DNA of 64,000 nucleotides from contig CM054113.1 in assembly GCA_028673005.1 (NCBI GenBank), forward strand, positions 67,735,350 through 67,799,349. The letters run 5' to 3'. Numbering within the stretch: the stretch's first letter is position 1; every line of letters begins with the position of its first letter. Shown here one piece after another: positions 9,901 to 19,590 of this stretch. The DNA comes from Tanypteryx hageni. Taxonomy: Eukaryota > Arthropoda > Insecta > Odonata > Petaluridae. The notes below the pieces were generated by a model. That model worked only from the letters and a program-made list of their open reading frames with translations, made no database searches and was not told the origin of the DNA. The translations under genes were made by a program, and so were the position numbers.

Positions 9901-11671
9901 CAATGAATATAACAAAAATAAATGTAAATTACGTTTTATTTTAGCTATTAAATCTTAGGATCTTGGGATAAAGAGACTTTTGGGGCACCTTGTACAATAA
10001 TCTCTTTTATTATATTTGGTGAGAAAAAATTGTTTAGTAAAGAAAGTCACATACTTATTATAGGCTACCCTTAAAAAATGTGGAGTATTATTCTTAACTC
10101 GGTTGCATCAGTTAACTGAATTTTACAATTAGGTTTAAGTGTTAGTTTTCTTGTTGTCATGTGTTCATTTTTTTTAAAGGTTGGAAATGGAGAGTGGAAA
10201 GGAAAAACTGCCGGTGGTTGTGGTAATCATCAAGCAACTCATTTAAATAACCCGAGGTACCAAATTACTCTTGATACAAGCAGCAATAGCAATGATATTT
10301 TGCTGGACCTCAAAGGTCCAAAGCAGTACCAGATCGGAATGGATGTGGTATGTGTGGTGGCCAATGACCAAAAAGCACCAGGATACTTTCAAAGGAAATC
10401 ATCTGGTCCTTTTAGGTGAATAAGAATTGAATTTAATTCTTAGCTATGCTATTTTGATAGCTTTTCTCAATTATTTGTCAGAATCAGAGTTATATTGATT
10501 GGAAAAATGGGATAAACTAGCATAGAATGAAAGGGGAGTTAAAATTTTCGTGTATCTAAAACATTTAGATGCTACAATAATTCTCACTCTTGCGAAATAT
10601 TGCATACAGTTCTTTGGGTAATTCTGAGAGAAAACCTAACGACTTTTACAATTTGCTTTCAAACAATCCCAAATTACTGCCAAGTTCTCAAAGTACAAAA
10701 TGTTTGCGCAAGAGGATGACTCATCAACTCTCATACCAGCTTCAGAACCAACTCCTTCAACATCAGTTGCAAATTAATTGCAAATAAAACTCATTAAATA
10801 TATAAAAAGCAAATTAATTTGTTGTTCATCCACCTATATTTCAGAATTGTTAAGCTAAATTTCTATTTAGTCCCAGTTAGGATTATGCTTTTGAACAACT
10901 TGTTTCATTGAATTAAAATTTACGTGTCAGCCATTTTTTAATTTTAAAATCTGATCACCCTATTGCATAACAAAGTATGTAATGATAAAGATATTAACAT
11001 CAATGTATCGGAATCGGAAAAGTGAAAATTTTTCCAAAAATTTCATCTTGTATTTTAATTCTTTATAAGTCTAGAAAAACTCGCTGAACCGAAGAAATTA
11101 TACCGAGCCCGGATACAGATCCCTAGACTCAAGAGTCTCCATGTCAAAACGACACTGTTGCCAACCTTACTTGCATCCGTAGTTGGTAATAATTGAATGT
11201 GTAGAATTTGACCAAGTTAATTCTTTTAACTCCACACATCATTACCTAAATATTTTTTAATGTGTCCATGTTTTTCCTACCTACAGAATTGTTCCAATTC
11301 TTTCAAATGATGTATTGATTGAAATAAACCAAACTTCCGTTTTAAAAATTCCTGCGAAATTTTGTCCCGTTTTTATTTGTAAATTTCGCGAAATGTCCCA
11401 TTTTTAAATATGGTCACCCTACCTTATTTAATTATTTTTAAAAAGCTACCATAAAATTTTGGTAGGTAACATTGGTAATTTACTTGTCAATTGTCTGCTT
11501 TAGAAAATATTTTTTTTTCTTTTTAGGCCTGGCTTTGTGGTCATGGAAATGGAAAATGTTCCAGCTGGGACTTATGATATTATTCCGAGCACATTTTTAC
11601 CAGGCCAAGAAGGGCCTTTTATTCTCACAATTAAGTCATCTTGTCCACTCAAACTGTCTAGGTTGCAGTAG
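265..11671 (+). CDS. CAPN7: Calpain-7 (5'-partial, seven exons)
   Basis: Calpain-7 is a non-classical, EF-hand-less cytosolic calpain; in animals it binds ESCRT-III proteins through N-terminal MIT repeats. Seen here: exons 265-947, 2348-2575, 2836-3080, 4608-4825, 7853-8061, 10180-10415 and 11527-11671, all with AG/GT borders and compatible phases, encoding about 653 residues and a TAG stop at 11669-11671. The protease core holds Cys in SDCSFVAS (codon 636-638), His in THAYAVLD (2540-2542) and Asn in LKNPWSHL (2860-2862). Two C2-like/calpain C-terminal beta-sandwich regions follow. Animal CAPN7 is about 810 residues, so roughly 160 N-terminal residues (MIT repeats) are upstream of the window. 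The first visible exon begins at codon position 2. No frameshift or nonsense codon was seen, so the gene is probably functional. Drosophila melanogaster lacks a calpain-7 orthologue, which argues against a close fly relative. Confidence 0.95.
948..2347 (+). other. calpain-7 intron between exons a and b
   Basis: AT-rich 1.4-kb phase-0 intron, from GTAAGG to TTATAG. Apart from the hAT MITE at 1523-1688, it contains only T-rich low-complexity DNA (about 2030-2320). Confidence 0.85.
1523..1688. mobile_element. hAT-type MITE, 166 bp, with TSD
   Basis: Terminal inverted repeats begin CAGGGCTCGACAAAT on the left and end ATTTGTCAAGCCCTG on the right, with one mismatch over 15 bp. It is flanked by a perfect 8-bp duplication GAAATGAC (1515-1522 and 1689-1696). 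The 8-bp duplication and CAGGG tips are hAT hallmarks. There is no coding capacity. Internal short motifs of the type CTGGCGA/GCTCGCC recur and may be subterminal transposase sites. Confidence 0.9.
2348..2575 (+). CDS. CAPN7: calpain-7 exon b (catalytic His)
   Basis: 228 bp, phase 0 at both ends. Encodes [25 protein letters not shown] and the active-site histidine in [13 protein letters not shown]. Donor is AAG/GTCAGT at 2576. Confidence 0.94.
2836..3080 (+). CDS. CAPN7: calpain-7 exon c (catalytic Asn)
   Basis: 245 bp. Encodes [19 protein letters not shown] with the catalytic Asn, then [19 protein letters not shown] and SWNP-like/CIHQ sequence that closes the protease and starts the first C2-like domain. 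The exon ends after two bases of the Gln codon; GTAAGT follows. Confidence 0.94.
3081..4607 (+). other. calpain-7 intron between exons c and d
   Basis: Phase-2 intron of 1.5 kb. It holds a Tigger-like MITE at 3156-3551. Around 4425-4505 lies a piece ending in GGGGGCTGAGTACTGTA that resembles a Tc/pogo-type terminus, but I found no matching left end. Confidence 0.7.
3156..3551. mobile_element. Tigger/pogo-like MITE, about 396 bp
   Basis: The left end CAGTAGAGCGCCGATTAT directly follows TA (3154-3155). The right end, read inverted, is AGTAGAGCGACGATTAT. TIRs of about 17 bp with a TA target and a CAGT start fit the Tigger/pogo group. The last bases on the right are degraded (CTACTCGA), so that border is uncertain by a few bases. 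No transposase fragment was recognised inside. Confidence 0.75.
4608..4825 (+). CDS. CAPN7: calpain-7 exon d (C2-like domain 1)
   Basis: 218 bp. Completes the Gln codon and encodes [20 protein letters not shown], then [11 protein letters not shown] and [13 protein letters not shown], the first C2-like/calpain beta-sandwich of CAPN7. Donor G/GTGAAT at 4826, phase 1. Confidence 0.93.
5975..6837. mobile_element. DNA transposon remnant with long imperfect TIRs (TTTGCCACC family)
   Basis: The left arm (about 5975-6070) contains TTTGCCACCACTGGTTTGCC, a GAAGGATGTTTTACCACC segment, and GCCGGTTTGCCACCA. The right arm (about 6761-6837) contains the inverse order, with GTGGCAAACCGGCCGCGGTG and GATGGCACAACGGTGGCAAC. 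The arms pair over 50-90 bp with mismatches. The TTTGCCACC motif repeats several times. The AT-rich interior of about 700 bp shows no coding sequence. Superfamily not determined. Confidence 0.65.
7207..7480. mobile_element. hAT MITE, 274 bp, with perfect TSD
   Basis: Left tip CAGCGTTTCTCAACTG and right tip GGTTGAGAACCGCTG pair as inverted repeats of the common hAT CAGNGGTTCTCAA type. It is flanked by a perfect 8-bp duplication TATTAAAT (7199-7206 and 7481-7488). The interior contains two copies of ACACTGGTCTGC about 40 bp apart. Non-coding. Intact borders suggest a fairly recent insertion. Confidence 0.93.
7853..8061 (+). CDS. CAPN7: calpain-7 exon e
   Basis: 209 bp, entered in phase 1. Encodes [17 protein letters not shown] and [19 protein letters not shown], which link the first and second beta-sandwich domains. 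It ends AAGCAG/GTAAGG on a complete codon. Confidence 0.93.
8690..8870. repeat. dispersed repeat with hairpin head, copy 1
   Basis: Bases around 8696-8722 (AGCCATAACAAGGTTATG) pair with 8738-8765 (ACCTTGTTATGGCTATTGG) as a stem of about 28 bp with a short loop. The shared downstream core is TTAGCCATAAGATGAGCTC and AATAATTCTC. The same core recurs near 22,090, 26,040 and 52,880. Mobile class unknown: it could be a MITE or an inverted-repeat SINE-like unit. Confidence 0.6.
9238..9850 (-). mobile_element. mariner-like element with about 130-bp inverted ends
   Basis: The left end TACATGGTGATTCATGA and the inverted right end TACAGGGTGATTTATGA begin arms that stay similar for about 130 bp (both contain CAATACTTCAGGAGCTTA). 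The TACAGGGTG tip and TA context match elements of the Tc1/mariner group found in insects. The middle encodes the C-terminal piece of a transposase on the minus strand, listed separately. The element lies inside a calpain-7 intron in the antisense direction. Confidence 0.75.
9440..9707 (-). pseudogene. degenerate mariner-like transposase, C-terminal fragment
   Basis: Reading the minus strand from about 9707 gives [20 protein letters not shown], then [16 protein letters not shown] and, near the end, [10 protein letters not shown]. This matches the pattern FPxRWIGRGGPxxWPxRSPD, TPLDFFLWGYxKxxVY and GAHxEH of the insect DUF4817-associated mariner-like transposases. One in-frame stop follows the KLLH segment and the whole N-terminal half is missing, so it is dead. 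Confidence 0.7.
10180..10415 (+). CDS. CAPN7: calpain-7 exon f (second beta-sandwich)
   Basis: 236 bp. Encodes [18 protein letters not shown] (the conserved GKWxGxxAGGCGN motif) and [17 protein letters not shown], ending [10 protein letters not shown] across the splice (phase 2). GTGAAT donor at 10416. Confidence 0.94.
10416..11526 (+). other. calpain-7 intron between exons f and g
   Basis: 1.1-kb phase-2 intron, AT-rich. Two segments near 10,950 and 11,410 contain TCACCCTA, reminiscent of the AGGGTGACCA end of some hAT-like elements, but an inverted pair could not be built. No exon seen. Confidence 0.6.
11527..11671 (+). CDS. CAPN7: calpain-7 terminal coding exon g
   Basis: 145 bp including the stop. 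Encodes [20 protein letters not shown] and [15 protein letters not shown], matching the conserved calpain-7 C-terminus, and stops at TAG 11669-11671. The frame is set by completing the AG left by the previous exon. Confidence 0.93.
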
Positions 11672-12900
11672 TAATAAGTGGACAAGAAATTTTTCTCATT
11701 GATCATCGCAATTGCTTTATTGCAAATATTTGTAAGAGTAATTCATCCTAAAGTAAGCTTTATACCTATATAAACAAATCTAAAAATTATTATGAAATTG
11801 TTGCTACTATTTTACCTTTAAATGATGCAGTTGTAATTTATGATGTTGAAATTATAATTGATCTAATGTTTATATTTGTATATTTTTTGTATTTTGATAA
11901 AATTTGATTGTTGTAGAGAATTTGTTACCATGTTCTTGTTTTCATTCAAGAGTCAATATGCAATGGATCTTGAGGAGTCTCCTTGGTCACAAAATTATCC
12001 CAACTTGACCTCTCTTACTATGTCCTAATTTTCACCTTGACTGTAATTTTGTTTTCTATACATCTTTCCCAGGAAATTGGTATTATAGCATGCCCTAACG
12101 TTTTATGACTAGAGGAATTGTGCATATTTTCTGGTTATGAACTGTGAGGCAAACTGTCTTATTCCACTTAGGTCTGCTTTTCTCAATTTTTCTTATATGC
12201 TGGAATCAATTGGTCCTTTTTCCCTCAGCATCTCATCCTTAGTTACTTATCACTAATTGTTTGACACTTGGTGAGATAAAAGTTGTATCCAGAGGACAGT
12301 GAAGAGAGAGAGAGAGAGATGTTTTAAAGGGCATTGTTTTGCGAAAGTCAAGTTGAAATTTTTTTAATGGCATGATCTCATTCTTTTTGTAAATAATTAA
12401 TTCAGTTATCACTAATCTCGTCCATACTAAGCATTTAACGCAAGCTTTTCTGTTGTAAGCAATGGATTTCTTTAGCTGCCATGATATCTTTGGTGAAACC
12501 TGATAAAAAGTACTTTGAAAAGTTATTTCTGACAGCCACTGTGACTATGAAGTTGTCTTATCTAATGTCCATAGAACTTTGCATATGTGAAATAATTCTT
12601 GCTTCAATTATTTTATTCTTTAAAAACCATGTATATATAATAAATAATATTTTGTCAAAACATTTCTTTAAATCATTGTTCCTTAAACTGTTTAGTTGTC
12701 TAGTTCCTTTTGCACATTTTTTATGATATGAATTTTTAAACTTGTCAGTTCTGAATTGGTGCTGGGTATAGGATATATATGTAATCAGATGATAAATTGA
12801 CTTATTACAAAGCAATCAAAATTTATTAGTTTATTAATTAAATTGTAATGATGGCCATTAAAAATAAATGAGTTGGCAAGTGAAGTCAAAATGCAACATT
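11672..12900 (+). other. calpain-7 3' UTR and downstream flank
   Basis: Non-coding AT-rich sequence after the stop. A short GA microsatellite lies at about 12305-12320. Two AATAAA hexamers, at 12639-12644 and 12863-12868, are the best polyadenylation candidates, so the 3' UTR may be about 1 kb. This is inference; no transcript data are available. Confidence 0.45.
12639..12644 (+). promoter_or_regulatory. candidate poly(A) signal for calpain-7
   Basis: AATAAA about 970 bp after the stop codon, with a TTTTGTC-type T-rich stretch following. It is the first perfect hexamer downstream of the stop that I found; 12863-12868 is the alternative. AT-rich DNA makes chance hexamers common. Confidence 0.3.
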
Positions 12901-14376
12901 TTTGCATATTAGAAATAGAAGTTCTCTCCTAGTTAGATATCTATGTGAAGCACGTTCTTAGCCTTCTGCAACACTAAACTGGATGGTGGATCCTAATTAA
13001 AAAGAAAATTTCAAGGTGGACTGTGTATTCATATCTGAATATGTCTGTGATAACGTCCAAATTTAAAAGATGACTCAGCCATGGTATTAGTTTTTCGAGG
13101 ACTGGTATAATACGTAATATGGCGCCAATAGCAAAATCTTAGAAACGCCTCGGAAGATTATTTTTCGTGCGTTTTAATAAAAAAATGGTAGTTTTTTTAA
13201 CTAAAATAAATTTGAGTATAAATTTAATATTTATTTATAGGAAAATAAAATTATGGCATTTTTTGCAGGAACGTTTGGCGCCTTTAGCAAGCGGCGCCTA
13301 TGGCAAAGGGCATATTCGTCATACTCTAGTTACGGCCCTGGGTATAATACAGTGCTTTTCAATTGGTTGCATGCATGCCTCTGGTTCAGTCGCAATCAAA
13401 CGATTGGTAGTATGCATGCCTCTGGTTCAGTCATAGTAATTATATCTTTGGGAAGGTTTTTGGCTTAATCAGCCCAATCTGTATCACCATGCCTCTGGCA
13501 TGCGGTCATTATCATCAATCATTTAATTTATTGATTTAAAGGTACTTAACGGCCAGAACAAATCTTAACATTTTGTCGTCAGTTCTACTCCAAGAAGTAA
13601 AAGCCTCGGGTATGAAAAGCTATTACTGGTCTCAAAACTTATTGAACAAAAAAAGCAGTTTCTTCTCGCAGCAGTTTACTTTTATACTGCATTATCGATT
13701 GTTCTTTAAATAGTAGGAAATATATGCTTAAATTTTGATAAAGATCAAAGATGTTTAAAACGGGTACTTAACGCCGGCTATAGTAAGGCGTTACTCATAA
13801 ACTACGAAGGTGGCCCACGAGCGAGAGACCGAAAATCTGTTCAAAACAACTTGACATTTCGTCGAGTTATAGTGTCTTTAGATTTATTTAAGCTTAAATT
13901 CACCTAAACCCATACATGACTAGGCGGAATGATTTTAATGTCTTGTTTCAGAAGTGAAAACGCGCTAGCAGTAGTTATTAAGCTCTACCTATCATAATAA
14001 AACGAATAAACGAAATGTAATATTGGGATAAAATCACACTTAAATATCTAAATATAAATCATTAACCTCAAATATTAATAAAGGTAAGTTCACTAATAAA
14101 GCTTTTCATATTATGACATTTGTGAAATTACCTAATTACATTTGAAGAAATTTCGCTTAATATACAGGCTTTGTTTACAGCACCTATCAAATGTACTGCT
14201 CGCCAGATGGCATTAGAGTTAAAATATCCTCGATTGAGGGGCGTTATGTATTTAACATGATCTTGGTCGTATGTCTTTTGCAGGCGCTCGGATATATAGT
14301 AATTCTTAGCACGGTGCATTATGTTTTGGCTCTTTCTGTCATCTAACTGGAAACTTTGGAAAATAATTTATTAAAG
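12901..14376. other. intergenic, CpG rising, short direct repeat
   Basis: No gene recognised. A 21-bp direct repeat (ATGCATGCCTCTGGTTCAGT plus C) occurs at 13371-13391 and 13412-13432, with a weaker third copy near 13487. CpG becomes common from about 13.1 kb onward, in contrast to the calpain gene body. The last few hundred bases may be promoter or 5' leader of the candidate gene at 14,377. Confidence 0.5.
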
Positions 14377-16135
14377 ATGTCTTCTTCAGCAGCTTCTAAG
14401 GTAAGCGCTTGTAATTTCTGACATTTTAAAGATTGGAAGATCTCATGTGGTGCGTTGTGTATGTTGAATTGTTTTGAAATTTTCATAAATTTTTCGTTGG
14501 CACATAAGTAACTGTTTCTTGAGTAATATTTGCAATTAGTGTTCAAACTCTTTTTTACCCTCTTAGAAAAATGTTCTAATTTCGCTATTTATTTCTTCGA
14601 ATGATAAATATACCGGGTGGTTTGAATTTTTTATCCCTCATTTTTGTCTTTAAATGCTAGTGTAGACAGGTTTTATTTGTCAATTGCGGCCAACGTGATT
14701 ATAATTTTTTGATTAAAATTTACGTGTCCATCCTATTTCCGATTAATTAAGTATATAATCTTACCAGCTTAAGTTGCTCAAGGTATACTAATAGTAAATA
14801 TTTTTGCAACTGATATAGAAAATAGTTTTTCGAATAGTTTTACGAAAATGAAATACTATTCTTAAAATCAGCTTCGGCTAGCATTCTTTTAGGCTTGAAA
14901 TCAAATTTAAAGATAAACTTGGCATTGGACGCATATAGTAAATTTCTGATGTTATTTTAAATATCCTTTGCCATGTAACATTTGTCCTAAAATATTGATG
15001 CGTAACGACAATTTAGAATTGAAAATTATATTTCGTCAATTGAATATGATAGTATTAATTCTAAATTGGCAATTCAAAATCCTCTTTACTAGTACTTATT
15101 GAAATTTCAATATGACCCTCATTTCTCATAGGTCGCCTTTTTAGAAGTAATATTTTAATATCTGACTAACATTTAGACAATTGTATATAACTGTTTTGTA
15201 TTTATTCAAACGCAGAAAATTAGGATGAACTCGATCCATCATATTTATTTTGTTGAATACTGATTATAAGCAGTCTTCAAAGGAATGTTTTAGAACGACA
15301 TTTGCAAAATTTTCTAATTCTCTTATACTTTAAGATACTTTCGAATCAAATAGCTACTCAACTTTACATTAATATAGTTGTTATCAGTATCGTAATTGAT
15401 GAAACAACGGTTTGCAGCTGAGTGGTCGTTCATCTACAGACATAAATACTTTCCTAATCTTAAAAATTTTGTGTTAGAGAATCGCTCGTTTGAATTTAAC
15501 TTGAAACGGTGAAATTCATCATGGTTTAAGATGATATAGAGATGAGAGTATGTTATTTTGTGCTGCTCATTCTTTTTGATTTAAAAAAATATTTCATTAC
15601 ATTTTTAATCAGTCCTATTGCTTTCATCTTTGTTCTGAATATTGCCATCAAACCTTGATTCATTTTCAGTGGGGTTATGGATTATACAATTCTGTTGAAG
15701 TGTGAAATTTTAGCAATTCTAATTGAATGACTGCTATAGCATTCTACTTCTCTGTTGGCAAATATCTGCATAGTCATGAATCATCAACTACTCGGAAATT
15801 ATTTAAATGGAAATTATTTTTAAAACTTTATTTAAAGCAAATAATCACATTTAAAATGCATTTTCTAATTTTTCTTCTCTTATTCTTTTAAAATGTTAAA
15901 AAACTGTTTTGCGAAAGCCTTTTTACTATACATACTATATTAACTGGAAAAAAATTGTAATGTCAATTTTTAGTCATTTTAAACCAAATTAATAATTAAA
16001 GAAGATTATTTTTAGATTGTGACTTGTAAGTTTTTATTTTAATCCTAACAGGAAGGAGAATTTGTTTACTCCAGTAAAACAAACAAGGAAATACTGATTT
16101 ATTATTGGCCTCTCTTTGAAAAGAATCAGCCAAAG
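14377..16135 (+). CDS. candidate unknown gene, two short exons (3'-incomplete)
   Basis: Exon 1 is 14377-14400 (ATG, reading MSSSAASK) followed by a strong donor GTAAGC. Exon 2 is 16052-16135, preceded by a T-rich tract and CCTAACAG, reading EGEFVYSSKTNKEILIYYWP then LFEKNQPK, and followed by GTAAAT. Both exons are phase 0, so they splice in frame. I do not recognise the product. A third exon could start after GCTTTTAG at 16,988, where a phase-0 reading MKKRIKRELI continues to a stop, but that stretch also resembles Harbinger transposase. CpG density falls from about 15.6 kb, as in the calpain gene body. Chance splicing signals are the alternative. Confidence 0.35.
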
Positions 16136-16974
16136 GTAAATAGTTTCATCAGATATCCATGCTCTTGCATCGAGATATTCCCATTAGTTAATTTCAAAGT
16201 ATGCACCCATTTTTGTGAACTTTTCGTTGATGTTATTGTTAATTGTTTATTAAATATCCTAAAATATATACCTAATTGACTAAATTTTATTTTACAATAT
16301 TTTTGCTTGGCAGGAAAACTCATTGGGTTTGTGTGTCACCTATCTTCAGTATTTGGAAATTGTCATTTTCAATAGAATTTCTTGCTCCTGGCATTATTTA
16401 TAATGCCCTGCATGGTACATGATCTATTTTTATAATTTTTGGTAAATTTTATGAGTATATACTTAGAACAATTTATAGGGTGGTCCTGAATCACGTGCAA
16501 CTTTATCATTTATTTACATTATTTTTTATTCATAGTCGATTTTGTTAGTTTTGGTCTATTTATACACGAGAGTGATTAATCTTTTTATTATACCAGAAAA
16601 TTGTTTGGTGAGTTTTAAGGTTTGATATCATAAGTATTTGACCACTTGATCAATCTAATGTCTACCTCTGGATGACAGCAGCCTTATGTATACTGACATT
16701 GTCGATGGCTCTGCTGAGAAATGAAGCTAGTATGGTCCTGATTTCTCTTCTGTTGATATTTTTCAATTACTGCAGCATATGTCAGTTGTTTTGCAGACTA
16801 ACCATAATGTCAACATATTGACACAGACTGTCTCTGTCACGTAATTTTTTATCAATGTTCACATTTTACGTTGAGGCTTTGACATGGACCATCACCTTTT
16901 TAGTGGTTAGAACTTGTTGGATGTAACTAGAACAAGTTGTTAATATGTTTTCTAATGTGAAGTAAGAAATAATA
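16136..16974. other. intron or intergenic, nothing recognised
   Basis: AT-rich, CpG-poor. No open frame with family similarity and no inverted-repeat element found. It could be an intron of the candidate gene starting at 14,377. Confidence 0.5.
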
Positions 16975-17175
16975 GCTCTGCTTTTAGATGAAGAAGAGAA
17001 TCAAACGTGAGCTTATCTGCACTAAAAAAGAATGCGGGTGCATAAATGCTTGTGGAACATAAAACTAGAAAGAGAAGTTAGGACATTATTTAGGGAGTTG
17101 ACAGAGGATGAGTTAAAATTTTATCAGCATTTCAGAATGTCTAGGTACCAATTCAGCATATTGCTCAAAAAGGTA
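16975..17175 (+). pseudogene. PIF/Harbinger-like transposase N-terminal fragment
   Basis: Reading + strand, LLLDEEEN (from about 16980) is followed after a frameshift by MRVHKCLWNIKLEREVRTLF, then RELTEDELKFYQHFRMSRYQ and FSILLKKV. This follows the start of Harbinger/HARBI1-type proteins: an acidic ALLLLEEEE run, then WVHPI, GEFHTL, EL-D-E-F-YFRMS and F--LL--V. The catalytic DDE part is not present nearby, so this is debris. The fragment ends at a GTAAAT that may be an original intron donor. Confidence 0.55.
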
Positions 17176-17289
17176 AATATGGATGTATTAAAAGATTATA
17201 CTGTCAATTCTATTAGTTTTTCATCCATTGTGATAAAAACGAACTGCTACTATTTGTAACATAACAGGGACTGACGGAAACCTGATGGG

Positions 17290-18010
17290 TGAGGTGTTCA
17301 CATTGTCAGAAAGGGAACAGGAACAGACATGTTCAAACTGGCACCGTCCCGTCAAAATATTTGTCCAGAGAAACTGTGATGGAACAGAATGGATGGTGTG
17401 TACAACTTCATCTAAATACATAGAAGAAATTTTGATGTGTTGGAGATGGTCTGTTTTGAAATGTTGATCTGAATCAGCCTTAAAGCTTTGAGGGATCTCT
17501 ATGGGTCCAGTGCAGGAGTAGGCAAGACATGGGTTGTTTATCTTTTGGGAAATGAGCCAATCATCTGGTAAATATCCTTTATAACTCTTGAGCATGAATG
17601 TGGTGCTGCTGCACCATCTTACAGAACGATTGAATTCATTTTGATACTTTCTTCTCAGTGGTGGAAGGAATATTCTGCAGCATTACCATGCACGTCGGTT
17701 GAGTATTTTTCTGTTTTTTTTTTTCCTAAAAAGAAAGGTATTATTATACTGTTAAATCCAATATCTAACCAAAATGTCACTTTCCCTATTGAAACTTGTT
17801 GTTCCATATGTTTTTTCCTGTCCATTTTCTGCTGAAAATCGCATATTCTGTTCGTTTAGATGGCCACTATGATGAAATTGGTCTCGTCACTAAAGGTGAT
17901 CTGAATGAAAATCCAGATCTTCTTTGATAAGCAGAGCGAAGCAGTTGCAAAATTCGAACCGCTTCATCTTTTTTCTTTCATTTTGTTGCTGCAGTTACTT
18001 TATCTTACAT
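17290..18010 (-). pseudogene. degenerate mariner-like (DUF4817-type) transposase
   Basis: On the minus strand, from 18,010 downward, FIQITFSDETNF matches the family's IIFSDExxF motif (first catalytic Asp). Around 17,630-17,520, KDGAAAPHS...FPKR matches QDGAPPH...FPxRW (second Asp region). Near 17,340, CQFEHV resembles the C-terminal GAxxEH box. Frames change and stops intervene, so the copy is dead. It lies back to back with the Harbinger-like fragment. Outer borders are unknown. Confidence 0.45.
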
Positions 18011-19299
18011 GGATACAGTTACAGGACATGTGAGATTCTGACAAAATTCATGCAAAAGTTGGCATGTCAGATGTTCTTCCTGAAGATGTTCAACCATGTT
18101 TGTTACTTATAATAGTTTTTCACGTTTACATTGTTTCTAAACATTTCAAAATACGCTCGTCTGTTGTGTGATAGAATTATTGCATTTTGATTTATCCCGC
18201 AAAACATCCTTTCTGTAGAAACATGATTTCGTCGCAAAAAACGTCCATAAAATGAACGTTTGTTGGGGCGCAGAGAAATTGTTTTGCGTTGTTGGAACCA
18301 CTATGGAAAAAACGTGACCATTGTTCTTTAGGTGACTTGGAAATGTAAAGGTAGAAACACTTAAGTAAATTTATGGCAGCCGGTTGAGAAGTTGTACATA
18401 ACTCCGGATATCCTTGTAAATGCGATTCTTTTGAACCATAGCACCGTTGTTGTCTTCTATTGAGTTTCTATAGTGTCTAATATAGATTAAGATTTATCGC
18501 AAAATTCATAGAAATCACTTGAAATTTGCATACTGGTTGTAATTGTGACTCATCTTTAAGTAATTGTATTTATCATTTCACAATCCTCGCGAATTGTTGC
18601 ATTCATGTTGCCTTTCTCTCATTGTGGCAAAAATGTTATGCAAGGGTAACTTCAGTTGGCGACGGGTAACGTTAGACATCCATTTTGATGTACAAATTGA
18701 GATGAGGCAATTGCAACGTCTGCGTCTGACAATATAACGAACTCACTATCCGCGTGTGAACGGAAAACAAAAATAACGAGTTTTTTTTAAACTATAGGCC
18801 GTTAGACCTTGAATTGCCTTGCATTCCTTTTTCTTAATTGTCTTTTTTTCTTAATTGTTTCCTTTCGTAATAGAACTTCAGTATGCGGAAAAAGTCTGTT
18901 GTAAAGTTGATTTTGTTGCTGGGTGCATGTTATATATACAATGGCTATGATATTAATCCTAACCAAAATTTATTTTCGAATTTCATGATTAATGAAGTGC
19001 ACGAAGTTTTAATGTGACCAAGTTTTCCTGAGTTTCACTGTAATGTTGCCTTGTAACTATTAAAGAAAAGCAGAAGCTCTAAAAAAATAAACGAATTCGT
19101 TCACGAAATGATTAATACTGGCGATTATCGTGTCTAATGGACCACATTGCGATAGTTTGTAACTCGATAGGTATGGTTTGTTCGGCTTTTGCGGGATTAG
19201 AAATCAAACAGATGTGATTAAAAAGGATGCGCTGTCAGTCCATGCCAGGCGACCGCTGCGGTTTGAACAGTACTCGCGAGTGAAAGAAAATCGAGAATT
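18011..19299. other. intergenic, unassigned
   Basis: CpG frequency climbs again from about 18.1 kb. The part up to about 18.7 kb may be upstream sequence of the mariner-like element, but I could not align it with confidence. Nothing else recognised. Confidence 0.45.
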
Positions 19300-19590
19300 A
19301 TGGATTTTAGAATGTTATAAAATTATCATCTAACCATCAGTAATTTATTACACATTTCAATAATATAATGTGTAATACGGGCTAGTACCGACAAGAACTC
19401 TTTTAAAAGTAAAAGGTGTTTATTATTCCCCGATTCGTTTATGGATTTCAGCATGTTATTTAATTATCATCTAACCATTAATAATATATCAATAATATAT
19501 TACTTCAATAGTATAAAACAATATAAAGGGCTAGTACTGACAAGAACTCCTTTGAAATCAAAATGTGTTTATAAATCGCCGATTCGTTTA
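19300..19590. repeat. tandem duplication, unit about 141-150 bp
   Basis: Unit 1 (19300-19440) and unit 2 (19441-about 19590) both start ATGGATTT, share AATTATCATCTAACCAT and GGGCTAGTAC, GACAAGAACTC, and end GCCGATTCGTTT or CCCCGATTCGTTT. The units differ by substitutions and small indels in an AATATA-rich middle. No coding potential. Confidence 0.8.

Larger units (their letters stand above)
8062..10179 (+). other. calpain-7 intron between exons e and f
   Basis: 2.1-kb phase-0 intron. It carries a hairpin-forming dispersed repeat (8690-8870) and a mariner-like element (9238-9850). The sequence is CpG-poor: a hand count finds one CpG in 8101-8400. Confidence 0.8.

Noticed and set aside
10590..10787. 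Small Gln/Ser-rich + strand frame in the last calpain intron
   Set aside because: No similarity, no splice context with the neighbouring exons, and calpain-7 does not have such an insertion.
10940..11425. hAT-like AGGGTGACC termini in the last calpain intron
   Set aside because: Both TCACCCTA motifs face the same way, so they do not form an inverted pair.
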